DNA of 64,000 nucleotides from Haladaptatus sp. ZSTT2 (GCF_037081775.1 NZ_JBAMHQ010000002.1:62001-126000); one strand, 5' to 3'. Shown: positions 24,161-33,661, counted from the stretch's first letter. Numbers and translations are program-made. Notes: generated by a model from the letters alone, not told the origin.

Positions 24161-25741
24161 ATGACAAACTGGGTGCTCAATTTCGAGACACAGGTGCACA
24201 ATCGAGGGCACGCCGTTGCGATTGTCCACGACGGTCGGTCGAAAACGTACGACGAGCTGAACCGCGATGCGGGGGCGTTCGGCAACTGGGTGAATCGACG
24301 CGGGTTCGAGAAGGTCGCCCTCTTTTTGCCGAGCATGTACGAGTTTCTCGTTGCCCAACTCGGGGCGCTCAAAGCCGGAGTTCCGGTCGTGCCGGTCAAC
24401 TACATGTTCGGCCAGGAGACCATCGGGTACGTCCTCACCGACGCGGAAGCCGACGTGGTGCTCACACAGGCGACGGATGCCGCGCTCGTCGCTGAGGTGG
24501 TAGACGACACCGTCGTCGAAACCGTCGTCACGATTGGCGACTCCCCCCACAGCGACCAGACGCTAGACGCCATCCTCGCGTCCGAATCCCCGATGCTGAC
24601 GGCGGCACCAAAGCGCGATGGGGACCTTTTCAACCTGAACTACACGAGCGGGACGACGGGCGACCCAAAGGGCGTCTACAAAACCCACCGCAATATGAGC
24701 GCCCACATCACGAACATGGAACACGTCTGGAAACTCGGCCCCGACCAGACGTGGATAAACGCCGGCCCGCTCTATCACACCGCGGGCCTCGAATCGAGTA
24801 CGCTCCCGCTCTTACAAGCCGGCGCGACGGTCGTCTTGATGCAGTGGGATGTAGCACGATTCCTCGAACTCACCGAACGCCATCAAGCGTCGAGCGCCTA
24901 CATCGTCGGCTCGATGCTCATCGACCTCGCAAAATACGACGACCCTGAGCGCTTCGACACCTCGTCACTTCGCAACGTCTTCTGTGGCGGTGCGCCAATC
25001 GGGCAGGCAGATTACGACGCCGTCGCGGAGAAATACGACGTTGCCGCCTCCGAATTTCTTGGCTTCACCGAAGCGGGCATCTCGTTTACCTACCCCATCG
25101 GGATGCTTGGCGCGTACGAACCCACGAGTCACACCTCGATGAAAGTCCCCGACTCGTGTGGCAGACCGCTGTTCAATCAGGTCGAGGTGCGACTCTGTGA
25201 CCCCGACACCGACGAGGTCGTGACGGTTATCCAGCCAGACGGCGAGACCACGCCGGGACGCGGCGAACTCCAACTGCGCGGCGAGTCCGTTTTCGAGAAG
25301 TACTACCGGAAACCAGAACAGACAGCCAACGCGTTCACCGAGGACGGGTGGTACCGAACGGGCGACGTCGTCAGCGTGGACGAAGCGGGCTACGTCTACT
25401 ATCAGGACCGAGCCGACAACATGCTCGTCACGGGCGGCGAGAACGTCTACCCGCGGGCTATCGAACCCGTCGTGAACACCCACCCATCGGTTCACGAATC
25501 GGCGGTGTTTGGCCTCCCACACGAGCGATGGGGCACCCAAATCTGTGTCGCCGTCGTCCCCAAAAAATCTGCAGACCTCACGGAAGCTGCCATCATCGAC
25601 TTTTGTAAGGCGTCGGACGCGCTCGCAGACTACGAAGTCCCAAAGCGCGTGTACGTCCGCGAGACGATCCCGAAAACGCCGACCAACTCGATTCGCCGTC
25701 GCGTGCTCACCGAGGAATATTCGACACAGGCAGAACAGTAA
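24161..25741 (+). CDS. AMP-forming acyl/aryl-CoA synthetase, catalytic Lys replaced
   Basis: A 526-residue member of the acyl-adenylate-forming family. Motifs: P-loop YTSGTTGDPKG, SEFLGFTEAGI-like A5, DGWYRTGDVV (A7) and the hinge DRADNMLVTGGENVYP (A8). At the C-terminus the A10 region reads IPKTPTNSIRRR, whereas its close paralogue at 37660 has LPKTPTKSIRR; the position of the adenylation lysine is Asn here. It may therefore be impaired in adenylation or use another residue. ATG 24161 lies 27 bases behind a CTATAC box. It starts the catabolic island together with the divergent-in-function ligase at 25749. Confidence 0.9.
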   Translation: MTNWVLNFETQVHNRGHAVAIVHDGRSKTYDELNRDAGAFGNWVNRRGFEKVALFLPSMYEFLVAQLGALKAGVPVVPVNYMFGQETIGYVLTDAEADVVLTQATDAALVAEVVDDTVVETVVTIGDSPHSDQTLDAILASESPMLTAAPKRDGDLFNLNYTSGTTGDPKGVYKTHRNMSAHITNMEHVWKLGPDQTWINAGPLYHTAGLESSTLPLLQAGATVVLMQWDVARFLELTERHQASSAYIVGSMLIDLAKYDDPERFDTSSLRNVFCGGAPIGQADYDAVAEKYDVAASEFLGFTEAGISFTYPIGMLGAYEPTSHTSMKVPDSCGRPLFNQVEVRLCDPDTDEVVTVIQPDGETTPGRGELQLRGESVFEKYYRKPEQTANAFTEDGWYRTGDVVSVDEAGYVYYQDRADNMLVTGGENVYPRAIEPVVNTHPSVHESAVFGLPHERWGTQICVAVVPKKSADLTEAAIIDFCKASDALADYEVPKRVYVRETIPKTPTNSIRRRVLTEEYSTQAEQ

Positions 25742-25748
25742 CCGGCAG

Positions 25749-27338
25749 CTACAGCGTCACTTCCGCGAACACCGTCACGTCGATGTTGGGCTTTCTGAGT
25801 TCTCTGCGGAGCAGTTTGCCGACGTTGCTCTTCGAGATCTCATCGACGAACACGTACTTCTGTGGGCGCTTGAAATCCGCGAGCGAATCGCTTTCGAGAC
25901 AGTGGGTGTCGAGTTCCATCGCAAGCGCCTCGAAATCGACCGACTTGGGCGGTTCTGCGACGTACACGAACGCCGCGATTGCCTGATTCCACTTCTCGTG
26001 TTCTAAGCCAACCACTGCGACTTCGTGGACTTTTGGATGCCGCCCGAGCGTCGATTCGACTTCGACGGGGTAGATGTTCTCGCCACCGCTCAGAATCATG
26101 TCGTCGACGCGGCCGACGACGTGGATTCGCCCGCGCGCCGAGATGTAGCCGAGGTCGCCGGTGAAAAACCACCCGTCGTGAATCGCCGGTTTCGCCCCGC
26201 CGAGATAGCCGACCATCGTCTCCGGGGAGCTTGCATCTACGATTACCTCCCCGAGGTCGCCCTCCGGCACTTCGTCGTCGGGGTCATGGTCGCCGTTCTG
26301 GCGGAGGTGGACGATTCGAACGTCGGTGTTGATTCCGGGCTTTCCCGCACATCGGTCGTGGCCGCTGTGTCGGCAGACGCTGTGGGTGTACACCTCCGTA
26401 CTGCCGTAGTGATTCACGAACGACTCGGGGTCGATCTTTGCTTTGATGTGTTCTTGAATCGGGTCGCGCATAACCATCCCGCCGTAGGACACCCGCCGCA
26501 CGCAGTCGAGGTCGAACTCGTCGATTATGTCTGACATGAACAGGTCGTGATACACCGAGGGAACCATGTGGAGGTTCTCGATACCCTCCTCGGTCACGGC
26601 ATCGAGCGTCTCCTTTGGAGAGAACGAGCCTTGGGCCACCCACGTCATGTTGAGCAACACGGCCGTCGTCAGCGTGTGAAAGCCCATGGTGTGAAACAGC
26701 GACATCAAGCCGAGTACTGATTCACCGTCGCGCCATCCCAACTCGTAGGCTTGGGCGACCGAGGCCGCGTAGGTGTTAAAGTGCGACCGACGGACGCCCT
26801 TTGGGTCGCCCGTCGTCCCGCTCGTGTGAAGGATGATGCTGTCTGCATCGGCGGGTACCCACGTCGGTTCGAACTCGTCGGTTGCGATTTTCACGAACAC
26901 GTCGTAGGGAATCGCAAACCCCGGCGTGTCAGCATCGACGTAGATGAACGTCTCTATGTCCAGTTCTCCGCGCGTTTGTTCGACCACGTCTCGACTTTCG
27001 CCTGAGAAAAAGAGCAGTCTCGGTTCTGCCGTCTCCATCAGATGGTGAAACTCCTCTGGGGCCGCACGGTAGTTGAGCGGGACGAACACGGCGCCGACGT
27101 ACTGGGTCGCCCAATAAAGCGTCGCCAACTCCGCACGATTGCGCATTATCGCGCCGACTCGGTCGCCGGGCCCGATGCCCAACGAAGAGAGCGCAGACGA
27201 GAGCGATTCCACCTTCGCTCCCCATTCACCGTAGGTGTATTGCGCACCGGTGTCCGCATCGACGAGGCCGACGTGGTCGGGTGCGCGGGCCACCGTCCGC
27301 GCGAAAACGTTCCCCATATTGGCCGTCGCGTCGGTCAT
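25749..27338 (-). CDS. AMP-forming acyl-CoA synthetase
   Basis: A ligase of about 529 residues with LHTSGTTGDPKGVRRSHFN (A3), an NHYGSTE A5 segment, DGWFFTGDLGY (A7), GRVDDMILSGGENIYP (A8) and the complete catalytic SKSNVGKLLRREL (A10 with Lys). It activates a carboxylic acid as its CoA thioester. I place the start at 27338 (MTDATANMGN) because a TATTTAC box lies 27 bases upstream; ATG 27350 is the alternative. It is convergent with the ligase at 24161 and divergent from the MBL hydrolase. It is only distantly related to the other two ligases of the island. Confidence 0.92.
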   Translation of the reverse strand: MTDATANMGNVFARTVARAPDHVGLVDADTGAQYTYGEWGAKVESLSSALSSLGIGPGDRVGAIMRNRAELATLYWATQYVGAVFVPLNYRAAPEEFHHLMETAEPRLLFFSGESRDVVEQTRGELDIETFIYVDADTPGFAIPYDVFVKIATDEFEPTWVPADADSIILHTSGTTGDPKGVRRSHFNTYAASVAQAYELGWRDGESVLGLMSLFHTMGFHTLTTAVLLNMTWVAQGSFSPKETLDAVTEEGIENLHMVPSVYHDLFMSDIIDEFDLDCVRRVSYGGMVMRDPIQEHIKAKIDPESFVNHYGSTEVYTHSVCRHSGHDRCAGKPGINTDVRIVHLRQNGDHDPDDEVPEGDLGEVIVDASSPETMVGYLGGAKPAIHDGWFFTGDLGYISARGRIHVVGRVDDMILSGGENIYPVEVESTLGRHPKVHEVAVVGLEHEKWNQAIAAFVYVAEPPKSVDFEALAMELDTHCLESDSLADFKRPQKYVFVDEISKSNVGKLLRRELRKPNIDVTVFAEVTL

Positions 27339-27514
27339 TAGTAGAGTCATACTGGCGAGGAGTAAATAGGTGCCGCCGGTGTTTGATACGGCGTAGACAC
27401 GCGACCAGTCTATCCCGAAAACCGCCTGCAGAGCCGGTACAACCGCAATTATTGCGGGTCGCGACTGCCGACTATGAAACCTTTATAGTAATCCTGCAGA
27501 AACCCTACGCCTGT

Positions 27515-28282
27515 ATGACTCAGATAGACATTCTACTGCACGGTATCCCCGGGCGTTCGAGTCACGGCTATCTCGGACAGGCCTCCGCAGTGCTCGTAAA
27601 CGAGAAGTCGATGGTCGATGTCGGTTCCATCGGGCGGCGACCAGTGCTCGAAAAATCGTTCGAAAACGTCGACGTCGAACCCGAAGACGTAGAGGACGTC
27701 CTTCTCACACACGTCCACTTTGACCACTGTGACAACATCGACCTGTTCCCGAACGCCACAATTCACGTCTACGGCCCGGAGATGCAGCGGCTCAAAGACG
27801 GCGACTTAGACTGGGCAACGCCGATTTCGGCAGAGGCGATGTTCGATAACCACGACGTGAACCTCTTCGACACCGGCGACGTCATCAACGGCATGGAAGT
27901 CGTCCCGGCACCGGGCCACACCGAACACCACGTCGCGTTCATCCTCGAAGACGACGACCTCACCTACGGCTTCACCGGCGACGCCGTGAAGAACACGCGC
28001 GAACTCGCGACGATGAATCCGATGGTGCTCTACAGCAAAGAGGCAGCCATCGACACCTTAGAGCGCATGGCAGAGCGCCTCGACTTCGTCATTCCGGGCC
28101 ACGACACGCCGTTTTACATCGAAGACGGCGAGCCAATCGCCACCGTGGACGTCGATTGGGGCGTGAACCTTCAGTTCTCGCCCGCCTCTGCAACCACGAC
28201 CGAAATTTCGAGCAACCGGTCGGTGACGCGCGAACTCCCAGACGGCGTCAACGACGCGACCGCCCGCCAAGAGTTCCACTGA
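27515..28282 (+). CDS. MBL-fold metallo-hydrolase
   Basis: A 255-residue metallo-beta-lactamase-fold hydrolase with the zinc motif THVHFDHCDN (H66, H68, D70, H71), a following VVPAPGHTEHHVAF (third His) and FTGDAV (bridging Asp). Such enzymes cleave thioesters, lactones or similar bonds. The ATG at 27515 follows a TTTATAG box at about 27482; upstream in-frame codons are not used by homologues. With CoA ligases on both sides a thioesterase role is possible, but no specificity residue is known. Confidence 0.9.
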   Translation: MTQIDILLHGIPGRSSHGYLGQASAVLVNEKSMVDVGSIGRRPVLEKSFENVDVEPEDVEDVLLTHVHFDHCDNIDLFPNATIHVYGPEMQRLKDGDLDWATPISAEAMFDNHDVNLFDTGDVINGMEVVPAPGHTEHHVAFILEDDDLTYGFTGDAVKNTRELATMNPMVLYSKEAAIDTLERMAERLDFVIPGHDTPFYIEDGEPIATVDVDWGVNLQFSPASATTTEISSNRSVTRELPDGVNDATARQEFH

Positions 28283-28342
28283 GCGGGCTCCGGGGGTGGT
28301 GAACCGAGCCTTTTAAGACCTATTCGAGTGAAACGCGTTACC

Positions 28343-28804
28343 ATGCACCTTGAAGGTGAGCAAGCATTCAATACGCCAGTGGCTACCGTCTGGGACACCT
28401 CGTTTCGTCCCGACATTCTCGAAGCCTGTATTCCGGGCGCACAGTCGGTCGAACGCACCTCGGACACCGAATTTAGCGCCGTCGTTCGCCGTGGGCTGGC
28501 GAGCATCTCCGTGACGATGGAACTAACCTTTGACGTGGTCGAAGACAACCGACCGGACGACGTCACCATCGAAATGGAGGGGACTGACAACCGGACGAAC
28601 AGTACGGCGGCGGGCGACATCGCCATCGATGCCAGCGAAAGCGACGACGGGTCTGTCCTCAGCTACGAAGCCGATTTAGAGTTCACCGGGCGCCTCGCCT
28701 CGCTGGGCAGTCGGCTCATCAAGCGGCAAATCAACAAAGACCTCTCTTCGTTTTTCGACAGTTTGCAAGAACAGGTCGAATCGGAAAGCGCGATTTCAGA
28801 ATAA
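28343..28804 (+). CDS. CoxG-like SRPBCC protein
   Basis: A 153-residue SRPBCC-fold protein of the CoxG group. The start MHLEGEQAFNTPVATVWDTS, the central CIPGAQSVE (family CLPG motif) and a hydrophobic-helix end (RLIKRQINKDLSSFFDSL) match. CoxG-type proteins accompany molybdenum hydroxylases of the CoxLMS family and are thought to help maturation or membrane attachment; the M, S and L genes begin 3.9 kb downstream. ATG 28343 is preferred to the GTG at 28328. Confidence 0.88.
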   Translation: MHLEGEQAFNTPVATVWDTSFRPDILEACIPGAQSVERTSDTEFSAVVRRGLASISVTMELTFDVVEDNRPDDVTIEMEGTDNRTNSTAAGDIAIDASESDDGSVLSYEADLEFTGRLASLGSRLIKRQINKDLSSFFDSLQEQVESESAISE

Positions 28805-28826
28805 GCAGCCGGGTCGGTTGCTGGAA

Positions 28827-29687
28827 TTAGAACCCGAACACTTCTTCTGCGTTTCCACCCATTATCGCGTCCGTCGCCTCCTGTGAGAGGCCGAGGTCGC
28901 GCACGTCGTCTGCGTTGTCCTTGATGTCCGGAATCATCGGCGCAGGCCAGTCGGAACCGAACATCGTTTTGTGGGCGATGGATTCGAGTTTCGGGAACGC
29001 GTCGAGCAGGTTCGTCGGCGGGATAGAGGAGATATCGAAGTAGATGTTGTCGTGACGGCGGTAGAGATAGAACGCCTCGTCGTAGTAGAGCGGGCGGCCA
29101 CCGTGACACATCACCACGTCAACGTCGAAGTCCATGCACACGTCATCGACGTACATCGGGTCTGTGTGGATGTTGCGCGCGCCGGGGAAGAAGCTAGTCC
29201 CCGTGTGGATGACGACGGGAATGTCTGCGTCTGCACACCGCTGGTACAGCACTTCGAGGCGCTCGTTGTTATTGCCGACCGGTGGGTCGCGGTAGGCGTT
29301 CGGGCGCACGTCTTGGTGGGGTGGGTGGAGTTTCACACCATCCAAATCGAGGTCGTCGATGATGCGGTCCATCCGCGCGTGCACGTCGTCTACGGTGCCG
29401 TCTAAGTCGATACCGGCGACCGACCGGAGCCGGTCTGGGGCGGCGTCGCGGAACTCGGCGGCGAACTCGTTTACCTCGGGTGGGTAGCCCACGATATCCT
29501 TCGAGACGTAGTTGATCGCGACGGCACCGTCGAACCCCTGTGTGTCGAGATATTCGAGGAACAGTTCCGGATTCTCCGCCATCTCCCACGCCTCGTCGAA
29601 GCGCCGCTGGAGGTTCCGGAATTTGTCGATGGCTCCCTGCTTTGCGAGCCAGAACGGATTCATGTGTACGTGGCAATCGATCAGCAT
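28827..29687 (-). CDS. Amidohydrolase family 2 protein
   Basis: A 286-residue TIM-barrel hydrolase. It starts MLIDCHVHMNPF (HxH metal ligands). Mid-barrel ligands appear in VKLHPPHQDV and VVIHTGTSFF and the end strand is MFGSDWPAP (Asp). The ATG at 29687 lies about 30 bases behind a strong TATTTATAATA box, supporting a leaderless start; in-frame ATGs at 29708 and 29744 sit at or upstream of that box. This COG2159 class contains decarboxylases and ring-opening hydrolases, suited to the surrounding aromatic-acid genes. It differs from the protein at 3271 in sequence and gene context. Confidence 0.9.
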   Translation of the reverse strand: MLIDCHVHMNPFWLAKQGAIDKFRNLQRRFDEAWEMAENPELFLEYLDTQGFDGAVAINYVSKDIVGYPPEVNEFAAEFRDAAPDRLRSVAGIDLDGTVDDVHARMDRIIDDLDLDGVKLHPPHQDVRPNAYRDPPVGNNNERLEVLYQRCADADIPVVIHTGTSFFPGARNIHTDPMYVDDVCMDFDVDVVMCHGGRPLYYDEAFYLYRRHDNIYFDISSIPPTNLLDAFPKLESIAHKTMFGSDWPAPMIPDIKDNADDVRDLGLSQEATDAIMGGNAEEVFGF

Positions 29688-29785
29688 CGTCTGTCCCTTC
29701 TTCCCCATATTATAAATATGGTATGGGTTGACGTGGTCTGCCAAAATCGCAACACGAAAGGGCGACAGGAAACCGAGAACGTAGC

Positions 29786-31708
29786 TCAGAACGCGGTGAT
29801 ACGCCGGTAGTCGTCTGCGAGCACCTGCGAGTCTTCGGGGAGCAACGCGATGACGAGATACGGGACGTGTTCCTCGAAATACGCCACCAGTTTCGCAATC
29901 CGGTTTGCGTCGAGCGCTTCGAGCGAGTCGAGCAGCATGAACGGCACGGCTTCGTGGACGTCGTGGGTGAGGTAGCCCGCGAGCGCGAAGACGAGGCCCA
30001 TCACCTCACGTTCGCTCTCGCTCAGGTGGGAAACCGTGTCTTCGTACACCGTTCCCGATGCCGTCTGGCGGACGATGTGCAACTCGAAACTGCTCTCACC
30101 GCGCGTGTTGGTGAGCCGTTCGATCCAGATGCGGTCGATGTTCTCGTAATCGAGGATGCGAATCACCCGTTCCATCTCCTCGTTGAACGTCTCGACCGCC
30201 TCTCGCTCGATGTCGTCAATCCGGCTTCGAAGCGCTTCCAACCGGCTTTGACACTCCGCTCGCTCGCGTTCGAGCGTCGGGATACGCTCGATTGCCTCCT
30301 CGATGTCTTCTATTTTCGCTTCGACGGCTTCGAGGTCGGACTGTGCGGTCTCCAGTTCGAATTCGGCTTCGATAGCTGCTTGGTGGAGCGCCAGCACCTC
30401 GTCGCGGTCTTCTCGTTCGAGCTCTGCGACCTGCGCTTTGTACGTCTCGACGGTCTCTTCGACGTCCTCGCGGGTTGCTTCGAGGTCGGCAACGGTCTCG
30501 CGGCGACGTTTCAGTTCTTGAGTTGCCCGCGACAGGCGGTGTTCTGTCTGGTCACGCTCTTGTTGCTTGCGCTCGATTTCGGTGCGCTCTGCTTTGACCG
30601 CCTCTATCTCTCCAACGACCTCCATTCGCTCGTTGACCTTGTCTGCCCGCAGCGCATCGAGTTCCTCGATGATGGCTTCGATGTCGGCTCGCTCGACCTG
30701 GCTTCCACAGGTCCAACAGATGACAGACTCGACATCCGCGAGCAGTTGCTCCATGATGTGGCTTCGCTCTGACTCGTCTGCGAACAGCTCGCGCACTTCG
30801 GTGTCGTCTTCGAGCATCTGCCTGTTGAACTCGATGACACCTTGGAGGCGTTCGATGACCGAATCGAGGTTCCGCTTTCGCTCTTGGTAGGTTCCAAGAC
30901 GCTCCCCGAGGTCGCTGATGGTTCGCACCGACGCCGGAAGCTCTGCGAGCGTTTCGGTCAGTTCGTCGCGCTCTGTTTCGAGGGCGTCGATGCTGTCGCG
31001 CTCGGTGGTGATGCGCCCGCGAACGGTCTCGAGTTTGGCTTGCGCGTCGTGAAGTTCTGAGAGGAGTTGCTCCTGTTCGCTCTGGCGGGATTTGGACTGT
31101 TCGACGTTCAGGTTCTGTTCCTCGAGTTTGGCGGTTTTCGCGTCGACTGCTCGTTTCTGTTCCTCGATTGTTTCCGTGAGTGTATGGCGGCGCTCTTCGA
31201 GTTTCGGCAACTCCTGTTTTTTCGCTTCGAGCGAGCTAATCGTCTCGCTGAGCCGTTGTTTCTCGGCTTGTACTTCTCGAATTTCGCGGTCGATGGCGTC
31301 GGTGTCCACGGGCCGCATGATGAGTTCGTGGAGGTCCTCGTTTCGGGTTGCGGTCTGGCGGGCTTCGTTGGTCTCGAATAAGAAGGCGAACAACGAGGCG
31401 ACTTCGGCGTCGTCAGTGTACGGATTCCCGTCCGTGATGACGGTTCGATTCGCCCGTTCGTAGGTTCGTCGAAAGGAGTCGCCGTCCAGTTCGAGCGTCA
31501 CGTCGCCCTCGGTCGCATCTCCCTTGAGGTTCGCTTCGTCGCCCCCGAGTGCGCCCGCGAGCGCTCGCAAGAACGAGGTTCGATTCGTCGCATTCCTCCC
31601 TTCGAGAATCGTCACCCCCGGTTCGAACGAAAGCTCTGCGTCCTCGATGCCCCCAATATTTCGCACGCCAACGTGGGCAATCGAGTGTGCTTCCTGAGAC
31701 TGTTTCAT
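29786..31708 (-). CDS. Archaea-specific SMC-related (Sph-type) coiled-coil ATPase
   Basis: A 640-residue ABC-ATPase with Rad50/SMC layout. The N-terminal head has ILEGRNATNRTSF at the Walker A position (about 34-46), which lacks the canonical GK. Long coiled coils run from about 145 to 300 and 350 to 510 (Glu/Arg/Leu-rich heptads). A hinge at about 328 has ICWTCGSQ, a zinc-hook-like CxxC. An LSESEREVMGL signature (about 557) and VPFMLLDSLEALD Walker B (about 590) end it. Haloarchaeal relatives (Sph) stand next to rdfA, as here. The Arg in place of Walker A Lys is common in this subfamily. Likely role: DNA- or cell-shape-linked structural ATPase together with RdfA. Confidence 0.9.
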   Translation of the reverse strand: MKQSQEAHSIAHVGVRNIGGIEDAELSFEPGVTILEGRNATNRTSFLRALAGALGGDEANLKGDATEGDVTLELDGDSFRRTYERANRTVITDGNPYTDDAEVASLFAFLFETNEARQTATRNEDLHELIMRPVDTDAIDREIREVQAEKQRLSETISSLEAKKQELPKLEERRHTLTETIEEQKRAVDAKTAKLEEQNLNVEQSKSRQSEQEQLLSELHDAQAKLETVRGRITTERDSIDALETERDELTETLAELPASVRTISDLGERLGTYQERKRNLDSVIERLQGVIEFNRQMLEDDTEVRELFADESERSHIMEQLLADVESVICWTCGSQVERADIEAIIEELDALRADKVNERMEVVGEIEAVKAERTEIERKQQERDQTEHRLSRATQELKRRRETVADLEATREDVEETVETYKAQVAELEREDRDEVLALHQAAIEAEFELETAQSDLEAVEAKIEDIEEAIERIPTLERERAECQSRLEALRSRIDDIEREAVETFNEEMERVIRILDYENIDRIWIERLTNTRGESSFELHIVRQTASGTVYEDTVSHLSESEREVMGLVFALAGYLTHDVHEAVPFMLLDSLEALDANRIAKLVAYFEEHVPYLVIALLPEDSQVLADDYRRITAF

Positions 31709-31804
31709 ACCAGCGTTACTGAGCGATAGGTCAAAATACTATGTGTTGTCGTACCTCTTCGCTGGTTCGGCATCTCCACGTTCACACGGTCGCTCGATTA
31801 CCGC

Positions 31805-32434
31805 TTACGTCGCTGTGTCGCCGTCACGTTGGCACTGACAGCCGCCGTGGGACGCGATGTCTGCGAAGTCGGTGATGGTTCCACAGCGTTTGCACATGAC
31901 GCGAAAGCTCACGATTGGGCGATAGTTGTCGTCTGCGAGCGCGTCTGCGTTGCTGAGGCGCGTTACGGTATCGCCGAGGACGGCTTCGGCCCGACTCTGG
32001 AGTCGGTTGATGCGGTCGAGTTCGCCGTCGACCGTCACTTCCGTCTTCGTCTTCGAGACGTGCAGGCAGTTTCGCAGGTGACGGTACATCGTCTGATGGG
32101 AGATGAACTCAGAGCGAAGCGTGCTCACGTCCACGCCGTAGTTTTCGAGTCGCCCGTGTGCCTCTGCGGTCATCCCTTTGCTGACATCTCCCGTGAGCAG
32201 GTGATAGAGACTCTCGACTTCGCTTTTCACCGCGCTGTGGCCCGCAGTCGACAGTGTGCGAGCGAGAATCGTGCGATTGAACAGGTCTGCGAGCTCCCGA
32301 ACGCTCTGTTTTTCGAAGCCGTCGCCGCGCCAGCGCGCTTCGAGTTCTTCGTTTACGCTCTCCATGCGATACCGCGAGACGAGCCGACCGACCTTGCACT
32401 CACATCGAGGGACGTCTCCGTCCGTATCCTCCAT
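31805..32434 (-). CDS. rdfA: Rod-determining factor RdfA
   Basis: A 209-residue protein matching RdfA, which in Haloferax volcanii is needed for the rod cell shape. It has an N-terminal Cys pair PRCECKVGRL, a helical body (ELADLFNRTILARTLSTAGH) with LYHLLTGDV, and a C-terminal zinc-ribbon-like CKRCGTITDF ... CQCQ. It is upstream of the SMC-related gene on the same strand (97-base gap), the conserved arrangement. ATG 32434 is used rather than GTG 32449. Presence inside a catabolic island is odd; a chromosome-wide count of rdfA copies would show whether this is an accessory paralogue. Confidence 0.88.
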   Translation of the reverse strand: MEDTDGDVPRCECKVGRLVSRYRMESVNEELEARWRGDGFEKQSVRELADLFNRTILARTLSTAGHSAVKSEVESLYHLLTGDVSKGMTAEAHGRLENYGVDVSTLRSEFISHQTMYRHLRNCLHVSKTKTEVTVDGELDRINRLQSRAEAVLGDTVTRLSNADALADDNYRPIVSFRVMCKRCGTITDFADIASHGGCQCQRDGDTAT

Positions 32435-32560
32435 ACCTGTCGCACTCACCGGGGGGTGTTACGTGTTACGCTCGTTCTACCGACCGTCACGTCGGTACGG
32501 CCGTCCTCACGAGCGTTCTCGCCGTGGCCGCGATTGCGAGACCACCCGTGTAACAGCAAT

Positions 32561-32586
32561 TTGTTACAGTTGTATGGCTGTAACAA
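32561..32586. promoter_or_regulatory. Inverted repeat between rdfA and the FAD-subunit gene
   Basis: TTGTTACAG (32561-32569) and CTGTAACAA (32578-32586), 9-bp perfect arms with an 8-base spacer. A third related half-site GTGTAACAG is at 32548-32556 and GTTACGTGTTACG at 32459-32471. It sits in the 260-base divergent promoter region, so it may control rdfA, the molybdenum-hydroxylase genes or both. Confidence 0.6.
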
Positions 32587-32693
32587 TTCTTGGAACACAC
32601 GGTCCGTGAGCCCATTTGGGCAACCGCAGCCATTCTCACGCCTCCGACCACCGGGGAAGAATTATTACCATCCCCTCGAATCCGAGTAGTACG

Positions 32694-33578
32694 ATGTACC
32701 CGTCTGAGTTTAAATATCTCGCCGCCGAGTCTGTAGACGACGCGCTCACGCTGATAGCCGACCACGAGTTCGCTGAAATTCTCGCGGGCGGGCAGAGTCT
32801 CATCCCGTTGCAAAAAGAGCGACTCGCCATGCCCGACTACGTCATCGACATCTCCGAAATCGCGGAACTCGACTATATCGAAGAGACCGCAGACGAAATC
32901 CGCCTCGGCGCGGTCACGACGCACACGACGGCCGAAGAATCTGAACTGGTTCGCGAACACGTTTTCATCTTCAGCGAATGTATCTCGAAAATCGCAGACC
33001 GCCTCGTCCGCAATCGCGGCACGGTCGGCGGCACTGTCGTCGAAGCCGACCCCGACGGCGACTACATGCCGGTGATGAAACTGCTCAACCCCGACGTAGT
33101 CGTGACCGGCCCAGACGGCGAGCGCGTCATCCCCTTCTCTGAGTTCTACATCGGGATGTTCACCGTCGATATCGAAGAAGACGAACTCCTCACCGAGGTT
33201 CGCCTGCCGAAACTTCCCCTCCTCCCCGAGGCCGCAGGCGTTGGTAGCACGTACAAGAAACACGTGAACCGTTCGGGTGACTACGCCATCGTCGGGGTCG
33301 CCGCGCTCGTCCACGTCGATGACGACGGGTCGATTATCGACGCCCGCGTCACCATCGGGAGCGTCGGCCCATTGCTCACGTCAGAAGGTGCCGCAGACGC
33401 CGTCGTCGGCACGAAACTCGACGAGGCCTCACTTGAAGCGGCCGCAGACGCCGTCGAAGCCGAGGTCATGCCCGACCAAGAGGGACGACTCGGCGCGTAC
33501 AAACGCGCGATGGCCGGTGAGTTCACGCAGCAGGCGCTGCGTACGGCCTACGAACGCGCGCTCGCAGACAGCCAGTAA
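32694..33578 (+). CDS. Molybdenum hydroxylase FAD-binding subunit (CoxM-like)
   Basis: A 294-residue FAD-binding PCMH-type subunit of the xanthine dehydrogenase / CO dehydrogenase family. The two FAD motifs are AGGQSLIPLQ (about 32-41) and NRGTVGGTVV (about 105-114), and the C-terminal CO-dehydrogenase flavoprotein domain follows (VGVAALVHVDDDG). It passes electrons from the Mo and Fe-S subunits to an acceptor. ATG 32694 follows an ATTATTACC box by about 30 bases. It is followed by a deacetylase-like gene, then S and L subunit genes. Confidence 0.93.
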   Translation: MYPSEFKYLAAESVDDALTLIADHEFAEILAGGQSLIPLQKERLAMPDYVIDISEIAELDYIEETADEIRLGAVTTHTTAEESELVREHVFIFSECISKIADRLVRNRGTVGGTVVEADPDGDYMPVMKLLNPDVVVTGPDGERVIPFSEFYIGMFTVDIEEDELLTEVRLPKLPLLPEAAGVGSTYKKHVNRSGDYAIVGVAALVHVDDDGSIIDARVTIGSVGPLLTSEGAADAVVGTKLDEASLEAAADAVEAEVMPDQEGRLGAYKRAMAGEFTQQALRTAYERALADSQ

Positions 33579-33661
33579 ACAGTCCCCGAAACTCACGACG
33601 GGTTTTCTCTTTTTGCGGAAAGGTGGTTTTATTAGACCATGGTAGAAAGTCACACCGACCA

